NCBI GenBank assembly: GCA_001825665.1
Contig: MHXZ01000066.1
Coordinates: 1 to 64,000 of the forward strand
Length of the DNA stretch: 64,000 nucleotides
Direction of reading: 5' to 3'
Origin: Planctomycetes bacterium GWF2_41_51
Lineage (GTDB): Bacteria > Planctomycetota > Phycisphaerae > Sedimentisphaerales > UBA12454
Made by a program: the position numbers and the translations under genes. Below are positions 25,646-35,081 of the stretch, piece by piece. The notes under the pieces were generated by a model. It worked only from the letters and a program-made list of their open reading frames with translations. It made no database searches and was not told where the DNA came from. Position 1 is the first letter of the stretch; each line of letters opens with the position of its first letter.

Positions 25646-25686
25646 TCTTAATCAGCGGGTCAGAGGTTCGAGTCCTCTATCGCCCA
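25646..25686 (+). other. 3' half of tRNA-Lys(CTT): right attachment site of the island
   Basis: TCTTAATCAGCGGG, then a perfect T-arm (CAGAGGTTCGAGTCCTCTA) and the acceptor strand TCGCCCA match a bacterial tRNA-Lys with anticodon CTT from the anticodon loop to the 3' end. The 5' half is absent. This is the classical footprint of site-specific integration into a tRNA gene. The intact copy should be beyond the left edge of the window. Confidence 0.8.
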
Positions 25687-25761
25687 TTTTTGACCTTTTG
25701 CACCATTTCACAAAATACTGCATTTACTTTTGCTTCTAATATCTTAAGATTTCCTCTTTAA

Positions 25762-26556
25762 CTAATCCGAATCGAGGTATTGACTAAAATACTTTAATCT
25801 GCCGTTTTTAAATTCGTAAACCCTGAATGTCGCCTGTTTTCCGAACCATTTCGAGACCGGCGGGCAGACATAAAGCGGAACGTCTCCAAACCAGTCCATC
25901 TGGTCTCGGTGAAAATGGCCTGCGATAACGGCATCAACATTATACCTGTTTATAAGTTTACTCCACTTCTTTTCAATTTTCGCCGGCAACGGCTTATGAA
26001 AAACATTTGTGTAAAAATCATCACTGGCCGGTATATGCTGAAATACAACAACAGGTTTATCTGCCGCACTCTTTAGCGAATCCTCGAACCATTTGAAAAA
26101 ATCATCGCTGAAAACATCCGAATCGTTCTTTTTTATATTTGTATAAATGAAAACAAAAACAACACCGTGAATCTCTTCTATATAATTTAATTGCCCGAAA
26201 TTTTCTATGTAAGTCTTTTTAGTTTCTTTAGAAAAAATGTCATGATTCCCTGCAATGTAGTAAATCGGCGGGTTAAGTTTTGCAAAAAGTTTTTTCGCGG
26301 CTTTCAAGGCATTCGCATCGGAAATACTATCATCAAAAACATCTCCGGTATGAACAACAAATTCAATGTCAAATGGAAGTGCGTTGATTTTTTTGATGAT
26401 TTTTTCGGTTCTTTCGAAATTTTCGCTATCGTCTAAATGCGTATCAGTGATCTGAACAAAATAAAAAGATGAATCTGAAGAGTTGAATTCTTTGGCAAAC
26501 CCAATACTTACAATCGCAAACAAACACGCAAGAACGAATAAAGTTATTCTTTTCAT
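25762..26556 (-). CDS. secreted metallophosphatase (calcineurin-like)
   Basis: 264 residues. The signal peptide is at residues 1-21 (ITLFVLACLFAIVSIGFA). All metal-binding blocks of the calcineurin-like superfamily are present in order: ITDTHLDD, HTGDVFDD, AGNHD, VVFQHIP and AGHFHRDQMDW. The substrate is unknown. Likely periplasmic or cell-surface. First chromosomal gene to the right of the island. Two strong hairpins stand upstream of it (26576-26642). Confidence 0.88.
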   Translation of the reverse strand: MKRITLFVLACLFAIVSIGFAKEFNSSDSSFYFVQITDTHLDDSENFERTEKIIKKINALPFDIEFVVHTGDVFDDSISDANALKAAKKLFAKLNPPIYYIAGNHDIFSKETKKTYIENFGQLNYIEEIHGVVFVFIYTNIKKNDSDVFSDDFFKWFEDSLKSAADKPVVVFQHIPASDDFYTNVFHKPLPAKIEKKWSKLINRYNVDAVIAGHFHRDQMDWFGDVPLYVCPPVSKWFGKQATFRVYEFKNGRLKYFSQYLDSD

Positions 26557-26575
26557 AGAACGTGCGATTATAAAG

Positions 26576-26602
26576 AAAATAAGTTTATGGTAAACTTATT
26601 TT
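26576..26602. other. 12-bp palindrome in the metallophosphatase leader
   Basis: AAAATAAGTTTA-TGG-TAAACTTATTTT. A perfect hairpin about 20 bases upstream of the metallophosphatase start. It could be an operator or a stem-loop in the transcript. Confidence 0.6.
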
Positions 26603-26609
26603 TGCGCAT

Positions 26610-26642
26610 AAAAAAAGGAGCTGCCTCCTCCTGGCCAGCTCC
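26610..26642 (-). terminator. rho-independent terminator
   Basis: Minus strand GGAGCTG / CAGCTCC (26642-26617) followed by seven Ts (26616-26610). Confidence 0.85.
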
Positions 26643-26765
26643 AGAACCAACGCATATATTTAAACAGGGCTCAAGTTTTATAGGTTTAGCCCTGGCTGCG
26701 CTTAAAGGCGGGCCTGTTTTATACTTCTCCTCCTCCAGGAATCGAAGCTCAGCCCACCCTGCAAT
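26610..26765 (-). ncRNA. candidate structured small RNA ending in a terminator
   Basis: On the minus strand, upstream of the terminator, two more stems can be drawn. One is GGTGGGC ... GCCCGCC with an inner CTTC/TCCT - AGGA/GAAG hairpin. The other is GCGCA-GC-CAGGGCT ... AGCCCTG ... TGCGT. Neither strand gives a convincing protein. No match to SRP, 6S, tmRNA or a common riboswitch is recognised. A terminated leader or independent sRNA is inferred. The 5' end is a guess. Confidence 0.4.
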
Positions 26766-26769
26766 ATAA

Positions 26770-27112
26770 AGTATCTAATTTAGCAAACTATGTGCCAGAA
26801 AATACGTTTCAACTCGGCCGACTGACCTATTCTCACAACCTTATATAAGCATTATACTTAACGTCTTATAAGTGTTTTTCCTTAAACCGTCCTCAGTGAT
26901 AAACTTTAGCACTGTGTTGCTTTTTCACCACACTCAACTTGTTTACTATACTGGTATTGCCCTTTTTATAGGTGCTAACGTCTGTAGGAGCTAAACTTAA
27001 TAATAATGTTTCAAAAAAACAACATCGAATACTCATAAAAACATCATTGGAAACATTTTTCAGGAATGGATTTGATTGCAAAATCTCAGTACTCGATTAC
27101 AATCAATACCGC
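26770..27112. other. intergenic region upstream of the symporter gene
   Basis: AT-rich. The frame upstream of ATG 27113 is open back to 26972, but the extra 47 residues do not look like a transporter N-terminus, so they are treated as non-coding. Confidence 0.5.
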
Positions 27113-28315
27113 ATGGACGCAAAAGTATTTTTAAAAAGATGGCGTTTTACCTTAATTCTGCTCAGTGCAGTCGCAATCGGAGCATTACTTGGCTATTTTC
27201 TCAAAGAAAAGGCTGTAAAACTAAAGCCCCTCGGCGATATTTTTCTTAATTTGCTCTTCACCGCAGTCGTGCCGCTGGTTTTCTTTTCACTTTCCTCCGC
27301 TATCGCCGCCGCATCCAACCCTAAAAGGCTCGGCAAAATCGCAGCATCTATGCTCCTCGTTTTCGTCATTACAGGAATTATCTCTTCCTGCCTGATGCTT
27401 TTTGCAGTCAAAACCTTCAACCCGGCAAAAGGAATAACCCTGCAATCAAGTCCGCATTCATCTCAAACAGCTAACCTTTCCGAAAAAATCGTCAATACCG
27501 TTTCCGTCAACGATTTCTCCGGATTATTAAACCGCAAAAACATTCTTGCGCTAATCGTCTTTTCCGTCTTAACAGGCCTTGCATCCCAGGCCGCAGGCGA
27601 TAAAGGCGAAAAATTCCGCCAATTCCTCATCAGCGGCGCCGAAGTTATGGCACACCTCATAAAAATCATAATGCTTTATGCTCCAATCGGACTGTCCGCC
27701 TATTTTGCGTACATCGTCGGAACCTTCGGCTCGCAAATCTTAGGCTCTTATGCACGAGTAGCCGGATTATACTTCCCTGTCGCACTTCTATATTTCGTAA
27801 TCGGTTTTTCAATTTACGCTTTTTTGGGTGCTGGCAGAAAAGGCATGAAGGATTTCTGGGCAAATATCTGGCCCCCCGCTTTGACAGCTTTCGGAACTGG
27901 CAGCAGCCTTGCGGCACTTCCTGCGAATCTCGTAGCCGCCGAAAAAATCGGCATTCCGCAGGATGTACGTGAAATAGTTCTCCCGCTCGGCGCTTCAATC
28001 CACATGGACGGCACATGCCTTGCCGCAATTATGAAAATCGCCGTGCTGTTTACGCTTTACGGCAGAGAGTTCTCAGGTTTTGAAACGCTGGCCGGAGCAG
28101 TTGGAGTTGCAATTCTCTGCGGCGTTGTTATGAGCGGAATCCCCGGCGGCGGCTTTCTTGGCGAAGCTTTGATTGTTTCGCTTTATGGTTTCGGCCCAGA
28201 GGCTCTGCCGATAATTTCAATGATAGGAACCGTTGTCGATGCACCCGCGACAATGATAAATTCTGCCGGCGACACCGCCGCCGCGATGATTGTCAGCAGA
28301 TTCACAGCAAAATAA
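27113..28315 (+). CDS. dicarboxylate/amino acid:cation symporter (DAACS/GltP-like)
   Basis: 400 residues, multiple hydrophobic helices. Family hallmarks are the re-entrant loop serines GTGSSLAALP, the TM7 motif IHMDGT (NMDGT equivalent), the HP2 loop SGIPGGGF, and VVDAPATMINSAGDT in TM8 with the Asp/Asn that bind substrate and sodium. Imports glutamate/aspartate or C4-dicarboxylates with Na+ or H+. The exact substrate cannot be told. Located in the inner membrane. It ends 10 bases from the convergent YihY gene. Confidence 0.9.
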   Translation: MDAKVFLKRWRFTLILLSAVAIGALLGYFLKEKAVKLKPLGDIFLNLLFTAVVPLVFFSLSSAIAAASNPKRLGKIAASMLLVFVITGIISSCLMLFAVKTFNPAKGITLQSSPHSSQTANLSEKIVNTVSVNDFSGLLNRKNILALIVFSVLTGLASQAAGDKGEKFRQFLISGAEVMAHLIKIIMLYAPIGLSAYFAYIVGTFGSQILGSYARVAGLYFPVALLYFVIGFSIYAFLGAGRKGMKDFWANIWPPALTAFGTGSSLAALPANLVAAEKIGIPQDVREIVLPLGASIHMDGTCLAAIMKIAVLFTLYGREFSGFETLAGAVGVAILCGVVMSGIPGGGFLGEALIVSLYGFGPEALPIISMIGTVVDAPATMINSAGDTAAAMIVSRFTAK

Positions 28316-28325
28316 TATAATTCGT

Positions 28326-29639
28326 TTACATCAGATTCTTAACTGTATATTGTTCCAATGTCCGATGGTAATCGTCTGCGATTTGCCTGATAACCGGAGA
28401 ATCCGCATGCTCTTCTGTTTCAGGTGTAAACGACGCTTTTCTGACAGCATCTAAAATTTCGGAAAGTTTTATATTCTCTGAGTTTGTCGCAGGTGCAAAG
28501 CCCGGCGATGGTTCGCTCGTCTTGACCAGAAGTCCTTCCTTGACAAGATGATTCAAAATCTTATCCGTGAAATCCCCCGGCAGCGCAAGATGACTGCTGA
28601 CAATTTCCCGCGGCACAGGCACGTTCTTATGTTCGAACTTCACGCTTATAAATTTCATTATGTTTATAATCTGAATATCTGTCGCAAGGAAATGATCGTG
28701 CCGTCGCGACTTCGCTATTTTCTCAGCCTGTTCGATTGTCGTTAAATTCTGAGTCGTATAAGTAAGCTGCAAACCAAACAGAACTATCAGCCACGTTAGA
28801 TAAATCCACAAAACGCCAAGCGGAATCAATGCCAGCGTACCATAAATCAAACTGTACGCGCTTTTGGGAATGATTTCCGTTATATAATAACCGAATCCTA
28901 TTTTCGCCGCCGTCCACACAATTGCCGCAACAAGCGCGCCCCAAAATGCAGCCTTTGCGTTTACCTTCGCGTTGGGCATTAGCATATAAAGCGCAAACAA
29001 GCCAATCAGCGCCACCAAAAACGGAACTACCGGCCCGATGTATGTAAAAAAACTTTCGGTGATTGAGAAACTGTATTTGGCATTGACATAAACCGCTACG
29101 CCGAATAAAAGCGGGCCAAGAGTCATAAACGCCCAATAATTTGTAACTCGCTGAAGAAAATTCCTGCCGTGGCTTGCGCCCCAGATAATATTAAACGCAC
29201 CCTCAATATTGATTAAAAGAGCTAAAGCCGCCCATATAATAAATGCGGAACTTATTACTGTAAGGGAACCTTTGTCGAGGTTTTTATAAAAGCTGTCGGT
29301 AAACTCTTCGATTTTGTTCGCGATTGTAATTTTTTCTTCTGGACTGTTGGCATCGGCGGGGAATTGAATGTTTTTTATAAAAGCCTGCTCGTAAACAAAA
29401 TTCCGCAGTTTCCCTCCCATATCCTCGAAAGAGCCAAGAGCGTGAAAAATAAGAAGCATCACAATCGCGAGAGGAACAATCCCCAGAATCGTATTATACG
29501 CAAGCACCGCCGCTTCTCGGTCGGCCCTGTTCTTCAATAAAAGCTTAATACACCTCGGCCAAAGTCTTATCTGAAAAATCAGAAAACGCGCAAACCTGCC
29601 GAGATTTCCCTCTGAATGAGAAAACAATTTTTCAAACAT
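28326..29639 (-). CDS. YihY/BrkB family inner-membrane protein
   Basis: 437 residues. Typical YihY core of about six membrane helices (residues ~40-300) with the conserved AAVLAYNTILGIVPLAI start, FNIIWG and a GVLWIYLTWLIVLFG end. A cytosolic C-terminal ~130 residues contains a winged-helix-like domain (PREIVSSHLALPGDFTDKIL). Once annotated as RNase BN, but the family has no proven ribonuclease activity. It lies 20 bases downstream of the AsmA-like gene, probably one operon. Confidence 0.85.
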   Translation of the reverse strand: MFEKLFSHSEGNLGRFARFLIFQIRLWPRCIKLLLKNRADREAAVLAYNTILGIVPLAIVMLLIFHALGSFEDMGGKLRNFVYEQAFIKNIQFPADANSPEEKITIANKIEEFTDSFYKNLDKGSLTVISSAFIIWAALALLINIEGAFNIIWGASHGRNFLQRVTNYWAFMTLGPLLFGVAVYVNAKYSFSITESFFTYIGPVVPFLVALIGLFALYMLMPNAKVNAKAAFWGALVAAIVWTAAKIGFGYYITEIIPKSAYSLIYGTLALIPLGVLWIYLTWLIVLFGLQLTYTTQNLTTIEQAEKIAKSRRHDHFLATDIQIINIMKFISVKFEHKNVPVPREIVSSHLALPGDFTDKILNHLVKEGLLVKTSEPSPGFAPATNSENIKLSEILDAVRKASFTPETEEHADSPVIRQIADDYHRTLEQYTVKNLM

Positions 29640-29659
29640 ATCGACCTACCTACTAATTA

Positions 29660-32600
29660 CTATTTGAATATATCTTTGAGCCCCTTCTCAAGCTGTTTCT
29701 GGATTTCCTGCTGAAACTGATCCTGCAGCAGCGCACCCATATCTATTTCAGGTTTGTCAACAGTACCTTTCAGCGGAAGCTTTACTCGCTGATTATTTCG
29801 TTCCCACGGAAGAGTAACTGTCATCTTCATCGTTTTATCAAGTCCGATTCGCCCGCTGAAGTTTATCGCCTTATCATCGAGATTCATCTGCATATCGTCA
29901 TAACTCAGTATTCCGTTCTCCAGCACAAAACGTGTCGGCTGAACGGTTATAAGCGGATTAGACGAAGAACCGGTAAGTTGTATAAGTTGTCCTAAAAGCG
30001 ACGAGCCGCCAAGACGCATATCGTTTATTGCAAGTGTACCGATCATGCCGATGTCATTTTGATATCCTGACTCCAGCGGAAATGCCATTTTTTCACAATC
30101 GAAATTTAGTGTCCCGCTTACGTTAAGAGCGTTTGCAAAAAGTGGATTTACATGTTTAAGGAGAGTATCGGTTGTTTCACGGTCTATCTGGATCGAGTCC
30201 AGTATTTTCATTGGCTTAGGCATCCGCATCATCGATGGTGTGCCTCTGAAATTTGCGTCAGCCGCGTAATTCAGTTTGCCTTGGTTAACCGTCGTTGTAA
30301 ACGGAGCAATGCTCATCAGCCCCTTATTGATATTTACGTTGAAATCTGTTTTGCCGAGATTCAGGCCCATATATTCCGCGCTGTCAAATCCGAAAGTTGC
30401 CTTTGCGTTGAGATTCGATTTAAGTAATGCAGGCTGCTGTTTCGGATATGTCGATGAAAACCAGAATGTGTCGCTTCTCGTACCCTGAGCAGAAAGCCCT
30501 GCCGGCAGGAACGGAGATATCATCGAGCTTACCGCCGCAAGATTATAATCTGCTTTTATATTTCCTTCTGTTTTTATATTTTGTCCCGTCTGCGCGTTTG
30601 TCAGATTGCCCGTGAGTTTTATCTGCGGACTTGTCAGCGAAAGTTTTTCAATATTATATATGCTGTTTGCAGTATCAAACCTCCCATTGAACGCCAGATT
30701 CATAAACTCCTGCGTAAATGGTTTTTGACCGGGATAAGTAAGAGCAAAATTTTTCACTGCAATCTGCCTGGTCGCCGCGTCTATTACTTTATCTTTAATA
30801 GCCAGCGAGATATCGCCCTGTGCCGTTCCTGACATTTGTGCCTGCGGGTCAAACGTGGTGAACGTCCGCAGATAATTCAGCGACTTCGCAAGGTCAATCG
30901 CCATGTCGGCATTAATCTTAGTTTGGCCATTCGGCTGCTCTGAAAGAGGAATCATAGAATCACGAAGATTTATCTTGCCCGGTGCCGCCGTAATATCTGC
31001 CGATCGTATTGTAAGCTGCTTTATATTAAAATCTGATGTAAAATCATATTTGACGCTCGATGAAGGCTCTGAAATCTCCTTGCCGTCAGGAAATACGACA
31101 ACAACATTAGTCATATTACCTGTTCCGGTACTGCTCAGAATGCCTTTACTGAATGCCGCTTTGCCCGCAAGATTCGCGTCGCCCGAAAGCTGCGGCTTAA
31201 TGTCGATAAATTGCCCCACATCGCTTTGCATCTTCGCAAGGTCAAGCTGTGCCTGATAATTCATATTGTCAGTTGAGCCGGAAATATTTGCTTTTGCGAA
31301 AGCTGAATCGAGCGCAAGTTTTTCAACCATAATTTTGTTCTGCAGCGAAGTGATTCTCGCGTCAAGTTCAACTGGTTTCGAAAGTACAATTTTTTTGATG
31401 GGAAATTTACCTTCGAGCGCCCAAAGTTTGACTTTGCCCGTCAACGTTCTTTGCCCTTCTTTGGCTTGAGTATCGATATTTCCGCTCAGCCTGCCGTAAT
31501 TAATATCGAAATCTTCTTTGAACCCAGCTATGGATTTTATCTGCTTGAAAGTTTTCGCGACATCGCAATCGAATTCAGCCTGCAAAGAGTCCGCCGAATC
31601 AGCCGCTAAAAAATCTTCCCAGCTTCGCATCGTCTTTGGGACCGTTCCTTTTGCGTTCGCCGTTAAACCGTCCGTCTCGATATTAAAGCTGTCGATGTTC
31701 ACCGATTTCACGGTTGTATTCAGCTTGACATCCGATTGCAGCTTGGATGTCTGTATCCGGTCGCCTTTAAGAAAATCTCCCGAAACATTAATATCGTTCG
31801 CGTTGACTTTCCCCTGAAGATTTTCAAACTGCCCTTTCTGAACCGTTGCGTCAATCGCGGCATTGACTCTGCCCGAAGCCGCCATATTTACATCCATAAT
31901 TTTAAACAGCGGTCCCAGTGTCGAAAGGTCAAGATCTGTAACATCCAGTTTTATCTGCCCGCTCGTTTCCGCGAAAGACCATTCATCCGATGTTTTCACA
32001 ATCCCCATCGAATTGATTTGCGATATTTCATTCTCCGATGCCACCGCCAGAGAAACATCGAAACTGCTCTCCTTACCCAGCGGCCGAATCGCAAGCGTGC
32101 TGTTGATATTCTTCAACTCCACAGTCCTTACAATATTTGCCGCGTCCGGAGCGGTAATTTTGACATCACCGTCTTTGACTTTCAAATCTATATTCGAAAT
32201 TGCCATCAATGCATCAGATGGCTGTTTATCCTCTTTCTTTTCCTTTTCTTTTTCCTCCTGCTCTTTTATTTCCGCGCACTGCCCGCTGATATCAACCGAA
32301 ACTCTCGGCTGGTCGATAACCGCTTCGTCAATCGCGACCCTGCCCGCAAGAAGCGAAAGATACCTCGGCCTCGCCGAAACTTCTTTTGCGGTTACTTTCG
32401 TGCATCCTGCGTTATCTGAATAATCAAGCAGCCCGACCTTTATCCCGGCAAACCATCCCATCGATAGCGTGTCGATTTTCAGATTTCCATCCACCGCCTT
32501 GTTTACTTTCGAAAGAATCATATTCTTGCCGCTGTCAGATGAAAGATAAATGGGAATTGCGAAAAAAGGTATGAGTAAAAACAAAAGGATGAAGATAATC

Positions 32601-32668
32601 ATCCATACAATAACTTTTTTCAGTGAAATCCTGGAACGATGTTCCTGTTCGTTACTTTCGGTTTGCAT
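29660..32668 (-). CDS. AsmA-like envelope protein
   Basis: 1002 residues. One N-terminal membrane helix (KVIVWMIIFILLFLLIPFFA), then the AsmA-type start (LSKVNKAVDGNLKIDTLSMGWFAG). A long beta-rich repeat region follows and a C-terminal block resembles the AsmA_2/DUF748 domains (FVLENGILSYDDMQMNLDDK, LPLKGTVDKPEIDMG). AsmA proteins are inner-membrane-anchored periplasmic bridges, proposed to move phospholipid to the outer membrane. The charged Glu/Lys run (EEKEKEKKEDK) near residue 140 is a linker. Upstream of the YihY gene. Confidence 0.82.
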   Translation of the reverse strand: MQTESNEQEHRSRISLKKVIVWMIIFILLFLLIPFFAIPIYLSSDSGKNMILSKVNKAVDGNLKIDTLSMGWFAGIKVGLLDYSDNAGCTKVTAKEVSARPRYLSLLAGRVAIDEAVIDQPRVSVDISGQCAEIKEQEEKEKEKKEDKQPSDALMAISNIDLKVKDGDVKITAPDAANIVRTVELKNINSTLAIRPLGKESSFDVSLAVASENEISQINSMGIVKTSDEWSFAETSGQIKLDVTDLDLSTLGPLFKIMDVNMAASGRVNAAIDATVQKGQFENLQGKVNANDINVSGDFLKGDRIQTSKLQSDVKLNTTVKSVNIDSFNIETDGLTANAKGTVPKTMRSWEDFLAADSADSLQAEFDCDVAKTFKQIKSIAGFKEDFDINYGRLSGNIDTQAKEGQRTLTGKVKLWALEGKFPIKKIVLSKPVELDARITSLQNKIMVEKLALDSAFAKANISGSTDNMNYQAQLDLAKMQSDVGQFIDIKPQLSGDANLAGKAAFSKGILSSTGTGNMTNVVVVFPDGKEISEPSSSVKYDFTSDFNIKQLTIRSADITAAPGKINLRDSMIPLSEQPNGQTKINADMAIDLAKSLNYLRTFTTFDPQAQMSGTAQGDISLAIKDKVIDAATRQIAVKNFALTYPGQKPFTQEFMNLAFNGRFDTANSIYNIEKLSLTSPQIKLTGNLTNAQTGQNIKTEGNIKADYNLAAVSSMISPFLPAGLSAQGTRSDTFWFSSTYPKQQPALLKSNLNAKATFGFDSAEYMGLNLGKTDFNVNINKGLMSIAPFTTTVNQGKLNYAADANFRGTPSMMRMPKPMKILDSIQIDRETTDTLLKHVNPLFANALNVSGTLNFDCEKMAFPLESGYQNDIGMIGTLAINDMRLGGSSLLGQLIQLTGSSSNPLITVQPTRFVLENGILSYDDMQMNLDDKAINFSGRIGLDKTMKMTVTLPWERNNQRVKLPLKGTVDKPEIDMGALLQDQFQQEIQKQLEKGLKDIFK

Positions 32669-32737
32669 AAAAAAACCTCACATAAAAAAACAAATATCAA
32701 GCATCCAGTTGCGCTTAACACATCCGAACTTAGATGA

Positions 32738-33298
32738 TTAGTCTTTTAGTATTTCGTCCGATTTGGCTTTAACCAATTTTTCGATTTTATCGGTATAAAG
32801 TTTTGTCAAATCGTCCATTTCTTTTTTGCCGCGGTCGCGGTCATCTTCTGTGACGGTTTTTGCCTTTTCCTCATCGTCTAATTTTTTATTCGCGTCTCTT
32901 CTGATATTTCGAATACTTATTTTTGCCTGTTCGCCGAACTGTTTTACCTGTGCAACAATATGCTTCCTGCGTTCGCCCGAAAGCGGCGGAACACTTAGCC
33001 TGATTACTTTGCCGTCGCTTATCGGAGCAATCGAAAGGTCGCTGTTCTTAATCGCTTTTTCAATTTCCTTAATCGAACCGATATCGAAAGGCTTAATCAT
33101 AATCAAATCCGCCTGCGGCGTCGAAAGTGTCGCAAGCTGACGCATAGGTGTCGGCGTCCCGTAGTAGTCAACCCTCAGATTCTCGACAAGACCCGTTGAC
33201 GCCCTGCCCGTCCGGACGGATTTAAACTCGCTCCCGAGATGCTCCATCACCTTTTCCATCATATTTTTATGTTCGTTTACAATGTTTTGCGTCGTCAT
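32738..33298 (-). CDS. frr: ribosome recycling factor
   Basis: 186 residues, normal length. Conserved blocks are EFKSVRTGRASTGLVENLRVDYYG, TPMRQLATLSTPQADLIMIKPFD, RLSVPPLSGERR and a C-terminal KLVKAKSDEILKD. With EF-G it splits post-termination ribosomes. It lies 17 bases downstream of pyrH, the usual order. Confidence 0.97.
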   Translation of the reverse strand: MTTQNIVNEHKNMMEKVMEHLGSEFKSVRTGRASTGLVENLRVDYYGTPTPMRQLATLSTPQADLIMIKPFDIGSIKEIEKAIKNSDLSIAPISDGKVIRLSVPPLSGERRKHIVAQVKQFGEQAKISIRNIRRDANKKLDDEEKAKTVTEDDRDRGKKEMDDLTKLYTDKIEKLVKAKSDEILKD

Positions 33299-33315
33299 AA
33301 TCCGCTCCTGTCAAT

Positions 33316-34032
33316 TTAAGAAATAATCGTCCCTATCTTTTCTCCGTGAAGAGCTTTTGTTACATTACCTTTCTGGAAAATATTTAGAACAATAATCGGT
33401 ATCTTACTCTCACTGCACAAACTTATCGCAGAATGATCCATCACTTTGAGATTTTCTTTAAAAACATCCTGGTAGGACAATTTATCAAGCAAAACAGCGT
33501 CTGGATTTTTTTTCGGGTCATCATTATAAACCCCGTCAACCTTCGTGCCCTTGATAAGCAGATTCACATCAAGTTCAGATGCCCTAAGAGCCGCGCACGT
33601 ATCAGTTGAAAAGAATGGATTGCCCGTCCCGCCCGCAAGAATCGCGATAGTATCATGCTCAAGATATTTAATCGCTTTTCTTCTGATAAATGGTTCGCAT
33701 ATCGCCGAAATCTCAATCGCGCTCAATACGCGTGTCGGCTGATTCATCTTTTCAAGTGTTTCCTGCAGCGCGCATGCGTTTATTACCGTCGCCAGCATCC
33801 CCATATAATCCGCCGTATGACGCGGGATATGACTTGCCTTGCTGAACGTTTCGCCTCGAAGAAAATTACCTCCGCCAACAACAATCGCGATTTGCGTTCC
33901 AAGTTTTTTGATTTGTATTATGCGCTCGGCTATAGATTCAAGCTGCTCTCCGTCAATTCCAAAACCTCCGGTTTTACAGAAGCTCTCGCCGCTTAATTTC
34001 AGTAACACACGTTTATATTTAAGTTCACTCAT
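33316..34032 (-). CDS. pyrH: UMP kinase
   Basis: 238 residues. Amino-acid-kinase fold: KRVLLKLSGESF, VVGGGNFLRG, TADYMGMLATVINA, GGTGNPFFSTDT, TKVDGVYNDDPKKNPDA. Phosphorylates UMP to UDP and acts as a hexamer. Between tsf and frr. A terminator after tsf separates it, so it may rely on read-through or its own promoter. Confidence 0.97.
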   Translation of the reverse strand: MSELKYKRVLLKLSGESFCKTGGFGIDGEQLESIAERIIQIKKLGTQIAIVVGGGNFLRGETFSKASHIPRHTADYMGMLATVINACALQETLEKMNQPTRVLSAIEISAICEPFIRRKAIKYLEHDTIAILAGGTGNPFFSTDTCAALRASELDVNLLIKGTKVDGVYNDDPKKNPDAVLLDKLSYQDVFKENLKVMDHSAISLCSESKIPIIVLNIFQKGNVTKALHGEKIGTIIS

Positions 34033-34086
34033 TTGCTGTTATCCATCAATCCAAAGATACTTAAAACCCTACGTTTTCAGGACCCA

Positions 34087-34114
34087 TAAAAAAAGCACCG
34101 TTTCAGACGGTGCT
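34087..34114 (-). terminator. rho-independent terminator between tsf and pyrH
   Basis: AGCACCGT / ACGGTGCT hairpin followed on the minus strand by seven Ts (34093-34087), 9 bases after the tsf stop. Confidence 0.85.
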
Positions 34115-34122
34115 TTATTATA

Positions 34123-34989
34123 TTACCCGATTGCGAATCGGACAAATGTTTTTATTTTTGCCGTGCCCCCGGCCGTTTTCGCCGTATCGGCCAGAATCTT
34201 CTCTACCGAAACTTTCTCATCCTTAACAAAGCCTTGCGACAGCAGACAATTTTCAGCAAAAAACTTATTCATTTTGCCGTCAACGATTTTATCGATGATA
34301 TTCGCCGGTTTATCCTTTACCTGGTCAGCGGCAATCGCCCTTTCACGTTCGACAACATCAGCCGCGATACCCGATTTATCGAGTGAAAGCGGATTAACAG
34401 CCGCTACGTGCATTGCGATATCTTTGCCTATCGTCTGGAATTGAGCATTATCGGCAACTGCCTGTGTGCTTGTTTCAAACTGAACCATTACGCCGATTTT
34501 GCCGTTGAAATGTACGTATGTCGCGATATGTCCCGGCCCCTGAAGTTTTAATTTGGCGTAATTGCCGACTTCAGTCTTTTCACCGGTCTTGCTGACACTT
34601 TCAGTTATGATATCTACAAGTTTTTTACCGCCTTTTTCAGTGTTAAGCAGGCTTTCAGCTCCGCTTTCCGCTTTGCATTCTGCCAAATATCCGACAATAA
34701 TATCAGCCGTCGCCAGAAACGTATCGCTCTTGGATACGAAATCTGTCTCACAGCAAAGTGTCGCCATCGCAGCTTCTTTTCCATCCGGGGAAGAAAAGCT
34801 GATAATTTTACCTTCTGTCGTTTCCCTGTCAGCTCTTTTAGCGAGAGTTGCAAGGCCTTTTTTCCTTAATGATGTCATCGCCTCTTCGAGGTTGCCGTTG
34901 CATTCCTCAAGAGCCTTCTTGCAATCCATCATACCCTGCCCGCTCATCTTGCGAAGCTTTACTACTGTTGCAGCATCAATCTCTGCCAT
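34123..34989 (-). CDS. tsf: elongation factor Ts
   Basis: 288 residues. The N-terminal UBA-like domain (VVKLRKMSGQGMMDCKKALEE) and the core TDFVSKSDTF region (CCETDFV) that contacts EF-Tu are present. It exchanges GDP for GTP on EF-Tu. SD GGAG is before ATG 34989. Downstream of rpsB. Confidence 0.97.
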   Translation of the reverse strand: MAEIDAATVVKLRKMSGQGMMDCKKALEECNGNLEEAMTSLRKKGLATLAKRADRETTEGKIISFSSPDGKEAAMATLCCETDFVSKSDTFLATADIIVGYLAECKAESGAESLLNTEKGGKKLVDIITESVSKTGEKTEVGNYAKLKLQGPGHIATYVHFNGKIGVMVQFETSTQAVADNAQFQTIGKDIAMHVAAVNPLSLDKSGIAADVVERERAIAADQVKDKPANIIDKIVDGKMNKFFAENCLLSQGFVKDEKVSVEKILADTAKTAGGTAKIKTFVRFAIG

Positions 34990-35081
34990 CTATATAACTC
35001 CAAATAATCAATTTTTAAGTTAACCATTCTCCAATAACCAAATTTTGAAATTTGTACCTTGGTTATTGGTTATTATTTTGC

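Noticed and set aside
25646-25686. Functional tRNA gene
   Set aside because: The 5' half (acceptor 5' strand, D-arm, anticodon 5' stem) is missing.
26972-27112. N-terminal extension of the symporter
   Set aside because: The 47 extra residues are polar and unlike a DAACS N-terminus. ATG 27113 gives a normal-length protein.
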